NCBI GenBank assembly: GCA_964397995.1 | Contig: CAYNLG010000089.1 | Span: 1-14,455, forward strand | Length of the DNA stretch: 14,455 bases | Origin: CAYNLG01 sp964397995 | Lineage (GTDB): Bacteria > Planctomycetota > Phycisphaerae > FEN-1346 | Direction of reading: 5' to 3' | Shown here: positions 6,894-14,108 of the stretch, piece by piece | Layout of the letters: the number at the start of each line of letters is the position of its first letter | How positions within the stretch are numbered: the first letter of the stretch is position 1 | The notes under the pieces: model-generated | What the model was told of the DNA's origin: nothing | What the model saw: the letters and a program-made list of their open reading frames with translations, nothing else | The model's database searches: none | Translations under genes and position numbers: made by a program

Positions 6894-7813
6894 CGCGACT
6901 CGACAGCCAGCCGAGCGTCCGCGCGACGCGGTTCCTCGACCCGGAGGTGCTCGCGCGGCTCGGGAACATCAACCTGGTGGCCCGGTCGGTGGTCGAGGGG
7001 TTCATCACGGGCCTGCACCGGAGCCCGCACCGCGGGTTCTCGGTCGAGTTCAGCGAGCACCGGCCGTACGCCCCGGGCGACGAGTTGCGGCACCTGGACT
7101 GGGTGGCGTTCGCCAAGACCGACCGGTACTACGTCAAGCAGTACGAGCAGGAAACGAACCTGCGGGCGACCATCCTCCTGGACTGCTCCGGGTCGATGGG
7201 CTATGCCTCGACGCCGGGCGCCCTGACGAAGCTCGAGTACGGGGCGTACCTGACGGCGACGCTGGCGTACCTGATGACGCGGCAGCAGGACGCGGTGGGG
7301 CTGGTGGCGTTCGACAGCGAGGTGCGGCTGCACATGCCGCCGCGCGCGAGCCCGGCCCACTTCAACGAGATGTGCAAGCGGCTGGACGGGCTGGAGGCCG
7401 GCGAGGTCACGCGGTGCGCCAAGCCCTTCCACGACCTGGCGGAGCTGATCAAGCGGCGCGGGCTGATCCTGATCATCAGCGACCTGTACGACGACGAGAG
7501 CGAGGTGATCCGGGCCCTGCGCCACTTCCGGCACAAGAAGCACGGCCTGATCCTCTTCCACGTCTTCGACCCGGCGGAGCTGGAGTTCCCCTTCCGAAAG
7601 CTGACCCAGTTCGTCGACCTGGAGACCGACGAGCGGTACCAGGTGGACCCGAAGACGGTGCGGGAGACGTACCTGGCGGAGTTGCGGGCGTTCATCGACC
7701 GCTACAAGCAGGCCGCCAGCGACAGCGAGATCGAATACGTGCTGACCGATACCAGCGTGCCATACGAGTTCCTGTTGCGCTCGTACCTGGCGCGGCGTGA
7801 GCGGATGCGGTAG
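6890..7813 (+). CDS. DUF58 domain protein with a von Willebrand A-like fold
   Basis: This 307-residue cytoplasmic-looking protein belongs to the DUF58 family, which is usually encoded next to MoxR AAA+ ATPases and membrane-bound vWA proteins. Such modules are linked to envelope stress and protein maturation, but the biochemical role of DUF58 itself is not settled. The family signature HRGFSVEFSEHRPYAPGDEL and RHLDWVAFAKTDRYYVKQYE lies in the first third. It is followed by an intact metal-site motif DCSGS at 98-102 and by RRGLILIISDLYDDE later on. No membrane segment is evident. The start chosen is the GTG at 6890, which overlaps the rsmD stop and has AGGAAGGA about 11 nt upstream; an ATG-only start would cut into the conserved domain. 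The BatA-like gene begins 13 nt after its stop, so the two probably work together. No MoxR gene is in the window. Confidence 0.88.
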   Translation: MTRLDSQPSVRATRFLDPEVLARLGNINLVARSVVEGFITGLHRSPHRGFSVEFSEHRPYAPGDELRHLDWVAFAKTDRYYVKQYEQETNLRATILLDCSGSMGYASTPGALTKLEYGAYLTATLAYLMTRQQDAVGLVAFDSEVRLHMPPRASPAHFNEMCKRLDGLEAGEVTRCAKPFHDLAELIKRRGLILIISDLYDDESEVIRALRHFRHKKHGLILFHVFDPAELEFPFRKLTQFVDLETDERYQVDPKTVRETYLAELRAFIDRYKQAASDSEIEYVLTDTSVPYEFLLRSYLARRERMR

Positions 7814-7826
7814 GAGGCGAGGCGGG

Positions 7827-10076
7827 ATGCCGTTCGTATCGCCGTGGTGGCTGGCGTGGCTCATCGGGGGGGCCGCGGCGGCCGTCATTCCGGTGCTGAT
7901 CCACATGATCCACACCTCGCGTGCGCCGCGGGTGCCCTTCCCCACGCTGCGCTTCCTCCGCACGGCCGCCGAGAAGACGGCGCGACGGCGGCGGATCGAG
8001 AACCTGCTGCTGATGCTTCTGCGGATGCTGCTGTTCGCGGTGCTGGCGGCGGCGTTGGCGCGGCCGTTTCTGTCGAAGGACTTCGGCCTCTTTGCCGAGG
8101 CGGGGGAGAGCGCGGCCGTGCTGGTGCTCGACACCTCCGCGTCGATGGGCGTCCGCCACGAGGGCGAGACCCGCTTCCGCCACGTCAAACGCGAGGCCCG
8201 GGCCGTCCTGGAGAGCGCCTGGAAGCCGTCCCAGGCCGCCGTGCTCCTGACGAACCCCGGACCGGAGCCGCGCCCGGAGGCCCTGACGCGGGACCGCGCG
8301 GCCCTGTTCCGGACGATCGACCGGGCGCCGCTCTCGAGCGGCAAGGCGGACCTGGCGGCGGCCGTCCGCCGGGCGTACGCGCTGCTGGACGAGGCGCGGG
8401 TGGCCGAGAAGCGGCTCTGGATTCTCACGGACCGGCAGGCCCTCTCGTGGGAAGGCGTCCAGGACCTCGTCGAGCCGCGCCGCCACCCGGACATCCCCGT
8501 GGCGGTGATCCGGGCCGAGGAGCCGTCGCTGCAGAACGTCGCCCTCACCGAAGCCCGGGTCGCGAGCCGCAGCCTCGTCGTCGGCATGCCCATCCGGTTC
8601 GACGTGACCGTCCGCAACACCGGCCGCGCCGCCGAGAAGCGGAGCGTCGTGCTCTTTGCGGACGACCTGGCGCGGGCGCGGCGGAAGACGCTGGTGGACC
8701 TTGCACCGGCGGGGGCGCCGGGGGCGACGAAGGTCGTCTCGCTCGTTCACGTCTTCGACCGGCCCGGGCCGCACCAGGTGCTCGTCGCGCTCGACGGAAC
8801 GGACGCCTTGGCCGGGGACGACGCCCGCCGGGTGCCCGTGACGGTGTCGGACCGGATTCCCGTCCTGGTGGCGGCCCCGACCGAAGCGGACCTGCCGTAC
8901 GAGGACCCGGCCTTTTACCTGATGCGGGCGCTGGAGCCCGTGGCCGCCGGCGCCGGCGTGCCCTGGGCCATCCGGCCGGAGCGGCGCCTGACGGCCGACG
9001 TGAACCCCGGGCGGCTCGACCGGTACGAGGCGGTGTTCCTGGCGGACCTGGGCGGCGTGACGGAGGAGCTGGCCCTGGGGCTGGAGAGCTACGTCGCGGG
9101 CGGGGGGATGCTGGTGGCGTTCGTCGGGCCGGCCACGGACCTCGACGAGGCCAACCGGTTGCTCGCGACGCCGGCGGGCGTGCGGGAGGCGGTGCTGCCG
9201 GCGCGGCTGAAGGCGCGGGTCGGCGACGCCGTCCTCAAAAGCGCGACCGAGGCTGTGACGAGCGTCGTCGGCCGCTCGCCCTTCCTCGAGGACCTCGTCG
9301 ACCAGGCCGAGATCTACCAGGGCGTGCTCGTGTACGAGCACGTGCGGACGGACACGGCGGCGGCGGACGCGGTGCTCGCGCGGCTGGAGGGCGGCGACCC
9401 GTTCCTGCTGCACAAGGCCCTCGGGCGCGGCCACGTGCTGCTCGTGACGACGACGGCCAACACGGCGTGGACGAACTTCCCGGTGCGGAACCTCTTCATG
9501 CCCCTGGCGGCGCGCGTGGTGCACCTGGCGGTGCGCGAGCGGGCGCCCTCGAGCCTCGCGCCGGGCCAGCCGTACGAGGCGGAACTCGGGCCGGTGGCGA
9601 CGGCGCCGCAGACGGTGACCGTGACCGGGCCGCTGGGCCCCGCCGGCGAGACGGTGACCGAGGAGACCGAGCCGCTGGCCCGCCAGGGCCGCGCCCTCTT
9701 CCGGTTCGAGAAGACGTGGCACCTGGGGACGTACACGTGGCAGGCGGGGGACGGGCCGGAGGCCGTGCGGGGGGTCTTCGCGACGAACCCCGTGGGCGAC
9801 GAGGCGGACCTGGCGGAGGTCGAGGACGAGGTCCTGGCCGGCCGCATTGATGCCGCCGAGACGCATGTCGCCGGGAGCCTGGACGCGCTGGTCGAGCGGT
9901 TCGCGGCGACGGCCCAGCGCGAGCTCTGGCAGTACTTCCTGCTGGTGTGCCTGCTGATCGGTGTGATGGAACCGCTGATCGCGAACTGGATCCGGCCGTC
10001 GTCGGAGCGGGCCCGGGCGCATCCGACGGTGGCCGAACCGGTAGCGCCGGCGGCGCCGAGCGCGGCCGCGGGGTGA
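7827..10076 (+). CDS. BatA-like membrane protein with vWA, CARDB-like and GATase-like regions
   Basis: This 749-residue protein is predicted to sit in the inner membrane. An N-terminal hydrophobic segment (about 6-27, WWLAWLIGGAAAAVIPVLIH) and a second at about 60-80 match the two-helix aerotolerance-regulator (BatA) N-terminus. A vWA region follows with DTSAS at 102-106. Residues about 237-345 look like a CARDB-type beta-sandwich (VGMPIRFDVTVRNTGRAAEK). About 345-450 resembles the GATase-like fold common in planctomycete homologues (RYEAVFLADLGGVTEELALG, then GGGMLVAFVGP). A final hydrophobic helix lies near 701-720, before a short Pro/Ala-rich tail. The vWA metal site looks degenerate: where the second motif usually has Thr before Asp, the protein has K173-A174-D175. 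AGGAGG at 7812-7817 supports the ATG at 7827. It forms a pair with the preceding DUF58 gene. The exact function is unknown. Confidence 0.83.
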   Translation: MPFVSPWWLAWLIGGAAAAVIPVLIHMIHTSRAPRVPFPTLRFLRTAAEKTARRRRIENLLLMLLRMLLFAVLAAALARPFLSKDFGLFAEAGESAAVLVLDTSASMGVRHEGETRFRHVKREARAVLESAWKPSQAAVLLTNPGPEPRPEALTRDRAALFRTIDRAPLSSGKADLAAAVRRAYALLDEARVAEKRLWILTDRQALSWEGVQDLVEPRRHPDIPVAVIRAEEPSLQNVALTEARVASRSLVVGMPIRFDVTVRNTGRAAEKRSVVLFADDLARARRKTLVDLAPAGAPGATKVVSLVHVFDRPGPHQVLVALDGTDALAGDDARRVPVTVSDRIPVLVAAPTEADLPYEDPAFYLMRALEPVAAGAGVPWAIRPERRLTADVNPGRLDRYEAVFLADLGGVTEELALGLESYVAGGGMLVAFVGPATDLDEANRLLATPAGVREAVLPARLKARVGDAVLKSATEAVTSVVGRSPFLEDLVDQAEIYQGVLVYEHVRTDTAAADAVLARLEGGDPFLLHKALGRGHVLLVTTTANTAWTNFPVRNLFMPLAARVVHLAVRERAPSSLAPGQPYEAELGPVATAPQTVTVTGPLGPAGETVTEETEPLARQGRALFRFEKTWHLGTYTWQAGDGPEAVRGVFATNPVGDEADLAEVEDEVLAGRIDAAETHVAGSLDALVERFAATAQRELWQYFLLVCLLIGVMEPLIANWIRPSSERARAHPTVAEPVAPAAPSAAAG

Positions 10077-10105
10077 GGTCCTGGCGGGACAGGCCCGGAG
10101 GGTCA

Positions 10106-10137
10106 GGCGGGGGAAACGCTTTACATTCGCCCCCGCC
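10106..10137 (+). other. Stem-loop between the BatA-like gene and the tRNA nucleotidyltransferase
   Basis: GGCGGGGG (10106-10113) is exactly complementary to CCCCCGCC (10130-10137), with a 16-nt AT-richer loop. It lies 29 nt after the BatA-like stop. There is no T-run after the stem. The loop contains the TTTACA proposed as a -35 box, so the structure may mark a transcript end, a regulatory site, or both. Confidence 0.4.
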
Positions 10138-10147
10138 GTGGTAGGCT
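10120..10147 (+). promoter_or_regulatory. Possible promoter for the tRNA nucleotidyltransferase/transporter pair
   Basis: TTTACA (10120-10125, 5 of 6 matches to TTGACA) is followed after 16 bp by TAGGCT (10142-10147, 3 of 6 matches to TATAAT). The -35 box is good and the -10 box poor. Transcription would start near 10154, about 68 nt upstream of the ATG at 10222. Confidence 0.35.
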
Positions 10148-10205
10148 TCGCCGCTTGGTACGGGCCCGGCCCCGCGCGCCGGAGGGCGGGCGGCGGTCCC
10201 GCACC

Positions 10206-10217
10206 GGCTCCGGAGCC
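10206..10217 (+). promoter_or_regulatory. Ribosome binding site inside a 12-bp palindrome
   Basis: GGCTCCGGAGCC is a perfect palindrome. Its GGAG (10212-10215) is the best Shine-Dalgarno match for the ATG at 10222, with 6 nt of spacing. The site favours this ATG over the GTG at 10138 in the same frame. A palindrome with no loop is unlikely to form a strong hairpin, so any regulatory role is speculative. Confidence 0.4.
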
Positions 10218-10221
10218 CGGG

Positions 10222-11541
10222 ATGCCGACCCAGCGTCAGCTTGCCGAGGCGGTCATCGGCCGTCTGCGCGAGGCGGGCCACCAGGCCCTCCTGGCCGGCG
10301 GGTGCGTGCGCGACCGCCTCCTCGGCCGCACGCCCAAGGACTACGACGTGGCCACCGGCGCGCGGCCGGAGGAGGTGCTGGCCCTGTACCCGAGGGCCCT
10401 GACGGTCGGCGCGGCGTTCGGGGTGGTCATCGTCACGGAGGGCGGGGCGCAGGTCGAGGTGGCCACCTTCCGGGCCGAGAGCGGCTACGCCGACGCCCGC
10501 CACCCCGACGCGGTCACGTTCACCGACGCGGCGCACGACGCCCGCCGCCGCGACTTCACCGTCAACGGGATGTTCCTGGACCCGGCCACCGGCGAGGTGC
10601 TCGACTTCGTGGGGGGCCACGCGGACCTGGCGGCCCGGGTCATCCGCGCGATCGGCGAGGCGCGGGACCGCTTCGCCGAGGACCACCTTCGGATGCTCCG
10701 GGCGGTGCGGTTCGCGGCCGAGTTGGGCTTCGCGCTCGACTCGGCGACGGCGGCGGCCGTCGGGGCGCTCGCGCCCAAGATCGCCTCGGTGAGCGGCGAG
10801 CGCGTCCGCGACGAGCTCGCGCGGATTCTGACCGCCCCGCCCGACGGGCGCCGCCGGGGGCTGGAACTCGCCTCCGACCTGGGGCTGCTGGCCGTGCTCC
10901 TGCCGGAGGTCGAGGCCCTGAAAGGCGTCGAGCAGGGCCCGACCGTCCACCCGGAAGGCGACGTCTTCAAGCACACGCTGCTCTGCGTCCAGGCGCTGCG
11001 CGAGCCGACCTTCGAGCTGGCCCTCGGGGCCCTGCTCCACGATCTCGGCAAGCCCGAGACGCGCCAGTGGCGCGGTCCGAAGCTGACCTTCTACCGGCAC
11101 CAGCACCTGGGCGAGCGGCTGGCGCGCGGCATCTGTCGGCGGCTTCGCCTCAGCACGCTGCAGACGCGGCACGTCGCGTGGCTGGTGCGCCAGCACATGC
11201 TGCTGATGCACGCGGGCGAGATGCGCGAGGCCAAGCTCAAGCGTCTCTTCGCCAAGGACGGGTTCCTGGACCTCGCGGAACTCTACCGGGCGGACTGCCT
11301 CGCCTCCGGCGGCACGGACGCGGATTACCAGGCGGTCATGGCCCGGTACCGGGCGCTCGGCAAGACGGCCCTCCGGCCTGAGCCGCTCATCACGGGCAGC
11401 GACCTGATCGCGCTGGGCCTCGAGCCGGGCCCGCGGTTCGGGCCGATCCTGGACGCGGTCTATGACGCCCAACTGGAGGGCCGCGCCGCGACGCGCGACG
11501 AGGCCCTCGCCCTGGCACGGGACCTGGCGGCCGAGCCATGA
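10222..11541 (+). CDS. tRNA nucleotidyltransferase (CCA-adding type, class II) with HD domain
   Basis: This 439-residue enzyme is of the family that adds or repairs the 3' CCA end of tRNA, or in some members adds A residues only or polyadenylates RNA. The head domain has GGCVRD at 26-31 followed by the metal-binding D40-Y-D42. RRRDFTVNGM (nucleotide-binding region) and EDHLRMLRAVRFAAELGF (tRNA-binding neck) come next. An HD phosphohydrolase-type domain follows, with HPEGDVFKH and the HD pair H273-D274 in LLHDLGK. The C-terminus DLIALGLEPGPRFGPILDAV is typical of bacterial members. The upstream frame is open to a GTG at 10138, but that stretch is low-complexity Ala/Gly/Pro and the ATG at 10222 matches the family start. 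The stop overlaps the start of the transporter gene (ATGA). Sequence alone does not separate CCA-adding from A-adding activity, so I leave the symbol blank. Confidence 0.9.
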   Translation: MPTQRQLAEAVIGRLREAGHQALLAGGCVRDRLLGRTPKDYDVATGARPEEVLALYPRALTVGAAFGVVIVTEGGAQVEVATFRAESGYADARHPDAVTFTDAAHDARRRDFTVNGMFLDPATGEVLDFVGGHADLAARVIRAIGEARDRFAEDHLRMLRAVRFAAELGFALDSATAAAVGALAPKIASVSGERVRDELARILTAPPDGRRRGLELASDLGLLAVLLPEVEALKGVEQGPTVHPEGDVFKHTLLCVQALREPTFELALGALLHDLGKPETRQWRGPKLTFYRHQHLGERLARGICRRLRLSTLQTRHVAWLVRQHMLLMHAGEMREAKLKRLFAKDGFLDLAELYRADCLASGGTDADYQAVMARYRALGKTALRPEPLITGSDLIALGLEPGPRFGPILDAVYDAQLEGRAATRDEALALARDLAAEP

Positions 11542-13964
11542 GCCCCGAAACGCACGCCGACGTTCCGGACGCGGCCCTGGACGCGCCGCCGGAGGCCCCG
11601 CTCGACACGGCGGGCCGACCGATCACCCCCAGCCGCCTTCGCCGCGCCCTCCAGCTCAACATCGCCGTGGGCATCGGCGGCAGCACGTGGTATGCGGTCT
11701 GTGCCCCGCAGGCGATCTTCCAGGTCTTCTTCCGGAACCACCTGGGCGGCAGCGACAGCCAGCTGGGCCTCCTGAGCGCGATCCCCCTGCTGGCCACCCC
11801 CATGAGCCTGCTGGGCATCCTGATCTACGGGCACCTGCGGCAGCGCAAGCTCTTCTGGGCGATCACCTCGGCCCTCCACCGCCTGTACGGCTTCGTGCTG
11901 GCGGGGGTGGCCATCCATGCCGCCCGCGCGGGCGCGGGCGCCCAGCCCGGCGTCGGCCTGATCATGGCAAGCGCGGCGGTGAGCTGGGCCCTGACGACCG
12001 TCTGCACGTCGGGGTGGTGGGCGTGGATGGCGGACCTCGTGCCGGAGAGCATCCGGGCCTCCTTCTTCGGCCGCCGCGACGCCATCGTCCGTTCGGTCAA
12101 CATGGCTTGGGTCTTCGGCGTGACGGTGCTGCTGGACGCGGTCACGTCCGAGGCGATCCTGTACGCCTACGCGGTTGTCTTCGCGCTGGGCGGGCTGGTG
12201 GGCGTGCTGGACATCGTGGTCCACTGCTTCATCCCGGAGCCCGCGCGGCACGAGGACGAGCCGCATATGGGCTGGGCGGAGTTCAGCGCCCCGTTCCGCA
12301 ACCGGACGTTCCGGTTCTACTCGGTGACGGTGGGCCTTTGGAGCCTGTCGATGGGCGTGGTCTCGCCCTTCATCTGGCCGTACGTCACCGGGCCGGACAT
12401 CGGGGCGCCGCAGACGTGGCTGGGCATCTGCGTGGTGCTGACAGGCCTGGCGGCCATCGCGACGTCGCCGGGCTGGGGCCTGGTGATGGACCGCTTCGGC
12501 CGCAAGCCCGTCATTCTCATCGGCTGCACCTGGGTCCTGATGCGGATCCTGTACATGGTCATGACGCCGGGAACATACACGTTCCTGCTGCCGATCATGG
12601 CCTTGGGGGTGGGGGTGCTCTCGCCGGGATACATGACGGGGGTGCAGCAGTTGATGCTGACGCTGACGCCGGAGCGGAACCGGACGGCGTTCGTCGCGTG
12701 GCACTCGACGACGGTGGGTCTGCTGGCGGCCGCGGGGCCGATACTCGGGGGGTTCCTGAAGGACGCCGTCGCCGGGGTCCGGACCGACTGGGGGCCGCTG
12801 ACGCTGACCAGCTTCCACGTGGTCGGGGCCACGTCGCTCGCGATGTGCGCCCTGGTGTTCCTGCTGATGCTCCGCGTCCGGGAAGGCCGCGAGAAGCCCG
12901 TGGGCTTCGTCGTCTCGCGGCTCGTGACGCCGGGGCTCCTGCGGACGCTGATGAACATCGGCACGATGACGTACGCGGCCACGAGCGAGCGGGCGGCCAG
13001 CGCCCTGCGGACGCTCGCGGGCTCGTCCAGCGACCTGGCGCTGCGGGACACGATCCAGCGGCTGGACGACCCGGACGGAGAGGTCCGCGAGGAGGCCGCG
13101 CGCGCCCTCGGACGCATCGGGTCGCCGGACGCCGTCGGGGCCCTGACCGAACGGCTCCGCGACCCGCACGCGACGATCCGGCCGGCGGCGGCGCGGGCGT
13201 TGGGGGAGGTCGGCGACCGGCGGGCGGTGCCGGCCCTGATCGACGCCCTGGACGCCCCGAGCGAGGAGGTGCAGGAGGCGGCGGCGCAGGCCCTCGGGCG
13301 GATCGGCGGCCGCGATTCGGTGCGGCAACTGCTGGGCCTCTTGCGCGAGAAGCGGACCGAGCGGGTCCGCGTCAGCGGGGCCGAGGCCGTCTCCCGCCAC
13401 GGCATCATCGAGGCCGCCTGGGAAATCCTGCCCCTCATGCACGAGACCGACAACCCGGTCCTCCGCCGGCAACTCGCCATCGCCCTCGGCAACCTCATGG
13501 GCCGGCCTGGCGAGTTCTACCGGTACCTGGCCGGCGAGACCACCCGCGAGGGGGCCAAGCTGGGCGAACTGTTCCGAGGGGCGCGGCGCACGGCGCAGGC
13601 CCTCTACCGCGACGCCGACGCCGGCCTCCGCGACCCCGGCGGCGACGCCAAGGCGGCCGCGCGCGAACTCGTCCGGCTGCGCGGCCTGGTGGAGGGCCAG
13701 TCGTACCGGGCGGCGCTCGACGGCCTGACGGCGCTGATGCGGCACGTGACCCGGGCCGCCATCGGCCCGCACCTGACCGACGAGGTGATCGTCGAGTACG
13801 CCTTCGCGCGGGACGCGCGGCTGGGCCTGGCGTGGTGGTTCACGGACGAGGTGCGGCGGCGGATGGGGCGGGTGTCGGACCCGGAGCTGCTGCAGATCGA
13901 TTGCCTGCTCGCGCTGTATTGGCTGGCGCGCTATCGGCTGCCGGAGGCGGGGCCGCGCGGGTAG
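11538..13964 (+). CDS. Major facilitator superfamily transporter fused to a C-terminal HEAT-repeat region
   Basis: This 808-residue protein has two parts. Residues about 35-450 form an MFS-like membrane region with about 12 hydrophobic segments in two halves; the second half carries a motif A-like loop, GLVMDRFGRKP, around D318. After a linker (about 455-499), degenerate HEAT/PBS-lyase-type helical repeats begin near 500, 533, 564 and 595, the last three spaced exactly 31 residues, with a looser fifth near 625. Repeat cores read EVREEAARALGRIG, TIRPAAARALGEVG and EVQEAAAQALGRIG. The last 150 residues are helical and unrecognised. HEAT repeats normally bind proteins, so the cytoplasmic tail may regulate or recruit partners; the substrate cannot be predicted. 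The ATG at 11538 overlaps the stop of the nucleotidyltransferase gene, suggesting coupled translation. The fold calls are good; the function is unknown. Confidence 0.85.
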   Translation: MSPETHADVPDAALDAPPEAPLDTAGRPITPSRLRRALQLNIAVGIGGSTWYAVCAPQAIFQVFFRNHLGGSDSQLGLLSAIPLLATPMSLLGILIYGHLRQRKLFWAITSALHRLYGFVLAGVAIHAARAGAGAQPGVGLIMASAAVSWALTTVCTSGWWAWMADLVPESIRASFFGRRDAIVRSVNMAWVFGVTVLLDAVTSEAILYAYAVVFALGGLVGVLDIVVHCFIPEPARHEDEPHMGWAEFSAPFRNRTFRFYSVTVGLWSLSMGVVSPFIWPYVTGPDIGAPQTWLGICVVLTGLAAIATSPGWGLVMDRFGRKPVILIGCTWVLMRILYMVMTPGTYTFLLPIMALGVGVLSPGYMTGVQQLMLTLTPERNRTAFVAWHSTTVGLLAAAGPILGGFLKDAVAGVRTDWGPLTLTSFHVVGATSLAMCALVFLLMLRVREGREKPVGFVVSRLVTPGLLRTLMNIGTMTYAATSERAASALRTLAGSSSDLALRDTIQRLDDPDGEVREEAARALGRIGSPDAVGALTERLRDPHATIRPAAARALGEVGDRRAVPALIDALDAPSEEVQEAAAQALGRIGGRDSVRQLLGLLREKRTERVRVSGAEAVSRHGIIEAAWEILPLMHETDNPVLRRQLAIALGNLMGRPGEFYRYLAGETTREGAKLGELFRGARRTAQALYRDADAGLRDPGGDAKAAARELVRLRGLVEGQSYRAALDGLTALMRHVTRAAIGPHLTDEVIVEYAFARDARLGLAWWFTDEVRRRMGRVSDPELLQIDCLLALYWLARYRLPEAGPRG

Positions 13965-14037
13965 GAAGAAGAGGGACGCGACCGCCGGCGCCGGGGAGGA
14001 CACGGCGAGCCCGACGCGGGAGCGGCGGGACGTCTGA

Positions 14038-14099
14038 CCCGGCCTTGGCACCCGTGCCGCGCGCCCCCCCACGGAATCGAAGCCAAGGAACGGGCCGGG
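14038..14099 (-). terminator. Large imperfect stem-loop between convergent genes
   Basis: CCCGGCC (14038-14044) pairs with GGCCGGG (14093-14099), and the adjoining TTGGC (14045-14049) pairs with GCCAA (14082-14086), leaving a 6-nt bulge on one side. Inside, CCGTG (14052-14056) pairs with CACGG (14070-14074). The structure starts 9 nt beyond the fabF stop and lies 73 nt beyond the transporter stop. It could end transcription from both sides, most plausibly fabF. There is no clear T-run on either strand. The remaining bases of this 144-bp gap show nothing recognisable. Confidence 0.45.
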
Positions 14100-14108
14100 G
14101 GACGGGCG

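Noticed and set aside
7692..10022. A 776-codon open frame antisense to the BatA-like gene
   Set aside because: Repetitive Arg/His/Gln/Val composition typical of GC-rich shadow frames; the plus strand has clear membrane and vWA motifs.
11460..14072. An 870-codon minus-strand frame over the transporter gene, and a 928-codon plus-strand frame at 11462-14248
   Set aside because: Both are dominated by Arg, Ala, Gly and Pro without domains. The transporter frame carries membrane helices and regular HEAT repeats.
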